The notes under the pieces: generated by a model
The model's input: only the letters and a program-made list of their open reading frames with translations
The model's database searches: none
Told to the model about the DNA's origin: nothing
Made by a program: the position numbers and the translations under genes
Shown: piece by piece, positions 63,901 to 64,000 of the stretch
How the letters are laid out: each line of letters begins with the position of its first letter
Numbering within the stretch: position 1 is the stretch's first letter
Assembly: GCF_003054175.1 (NCBI RefSeq)
Contig: NZ_QBKN01000011.1
Coordinates: forward strand, 81,425-145,424
DNA length: 64,000 bases
Origin: Allosediminivita pacifica
Lineage (GTDB): Bacteria > Pseudomonadota > Alphaproteobacteria > Rhodobacterales > Rhodobacteraceae
Reading direction: 5' to 3'

Positions 63901-64000
63901 GGCTTTGTTGCGCAAAGGCGTATGTAGGATTCATCTCGTGAATCCAGCGTGGTAGCTGGGGCGGCATGAGCAGACCTCTCCCGCCGAGCTACAAAACCAA
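63901..64000 (+). mobile_element. left end of an IS5-family (IS903-like) insertion sequence
   Basis: The sequence GGCTTTGTTGCGCAAAGGCG starts at 63901 and resembles the terminal inverted repeat of the IS903 group of IS5-family elements (GGCTTTGTTGAATAAATC in IS903). A transposase start follows at 63966. The element runs past the window edge, so its right end and target-site duplication cannot be seen. IS903-group elements make 9-base duplications; GATGGTCAG (63892-63900) would be the copy. Confidence 0.75.
63966..64000 (+). CDS. IS5-family transposase, N-terminal end (partial)
   Basis: The first 11 complete codons read MSRPLPPSYKT and fit the usual start of IS903-group DDE transposases (M-S-x-P-x-P-x-x-Y-x-T-x-N-W). 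The rest is beyond the window. Identification rests on the inverted repeat and this short match. Confidence 0.65.
   Translation, partial: MSRPLPPSYKT

Overview
The window is a GC-rich chromosomal segment of an alphaproteobacterium, almost certainly a member of the Rhodobacteraceae (Roseobacter group). The evidence is a complete RcGTA-type gene transfer agent cluster ending beside cysE, an E1-beta subunit carrying its own lipoyl domain, a DUF1476-type F1-ATPase zeta subunit, a glpSTPQUV glycerol importer, and family-typical small genes (DUF1127, DUF2256, DUF2160). Genes are dense, often with 4-base ATGA or GTGA overlaps, and intrinsic terminators are easy to see. No rRNA, tRNA or CRISPR array was found.

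Layout: 1-4280 holds the end of a ketoacyl synthase gene, ndk, a Nudix hydrolase, and a minus-strand group (DUF4112, Pmp3/YqaE, TfoX C-terminal domain, PEP mutase-like enzyme, class I aminotransferase). 4281-18395 is the GTA: a leader with a perfect terminator-like hairpin, then small and large terminase, portal, g3.5, protease, capsid, head-tail joining proteins, tail tube, tape measure, baseplate/hub, NlpC/P60 peptidase and the 1300-residue g15 protein. After it come a small gene whose 3' end runs into an antisense dksA-like gene, cysE, and a divergent pyruvate dehydrogenase-like operon (pdhA, pdhB, small ORF, pdhC) without E3. A frameshifted parD-like relic and ftsB sit upstream of that operon.

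24524-36142 is housekeeping: lipoprotein hydrolase, pgk, two tandem cyclophilins, gluQ, a methyltransferase, trmFO, thioesterase, speE and speD, a divergent DUF1127/MocR pair, then rplM-rpsI. 36262-55274 mixes envelope, phosphate and amino-acid metabolism genes: an APH-like kinase and a glycosyltransferase, TetR, ppk2, metA (predicted to use acetyl-CoA), FadL-type porin, EamA transporter, mprF, ATPase zeta, purC, lytic transglycosylase, acyltransferase and pepN.

55343-63138 is a glycerol regulon: a DeoR/GlpR-type repressor divergent from glpSTPQUV. The importer operon is interrupted between glpQ and glpU by a roughly 530-bp module. In it a small GIY-YIG nuclease gene lies between two palindromic repeat units, and this is the best candidate here for an undescribed system. 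From about 63193 the sequence becomes AT-richer and holds the start of a DGQHR-domain gene. That gene is broken exactly after its D-G-Q codons by an IS5-family (IS903-like) insertion sequence that runs off the window, which marks the edge of a probable genomic island.
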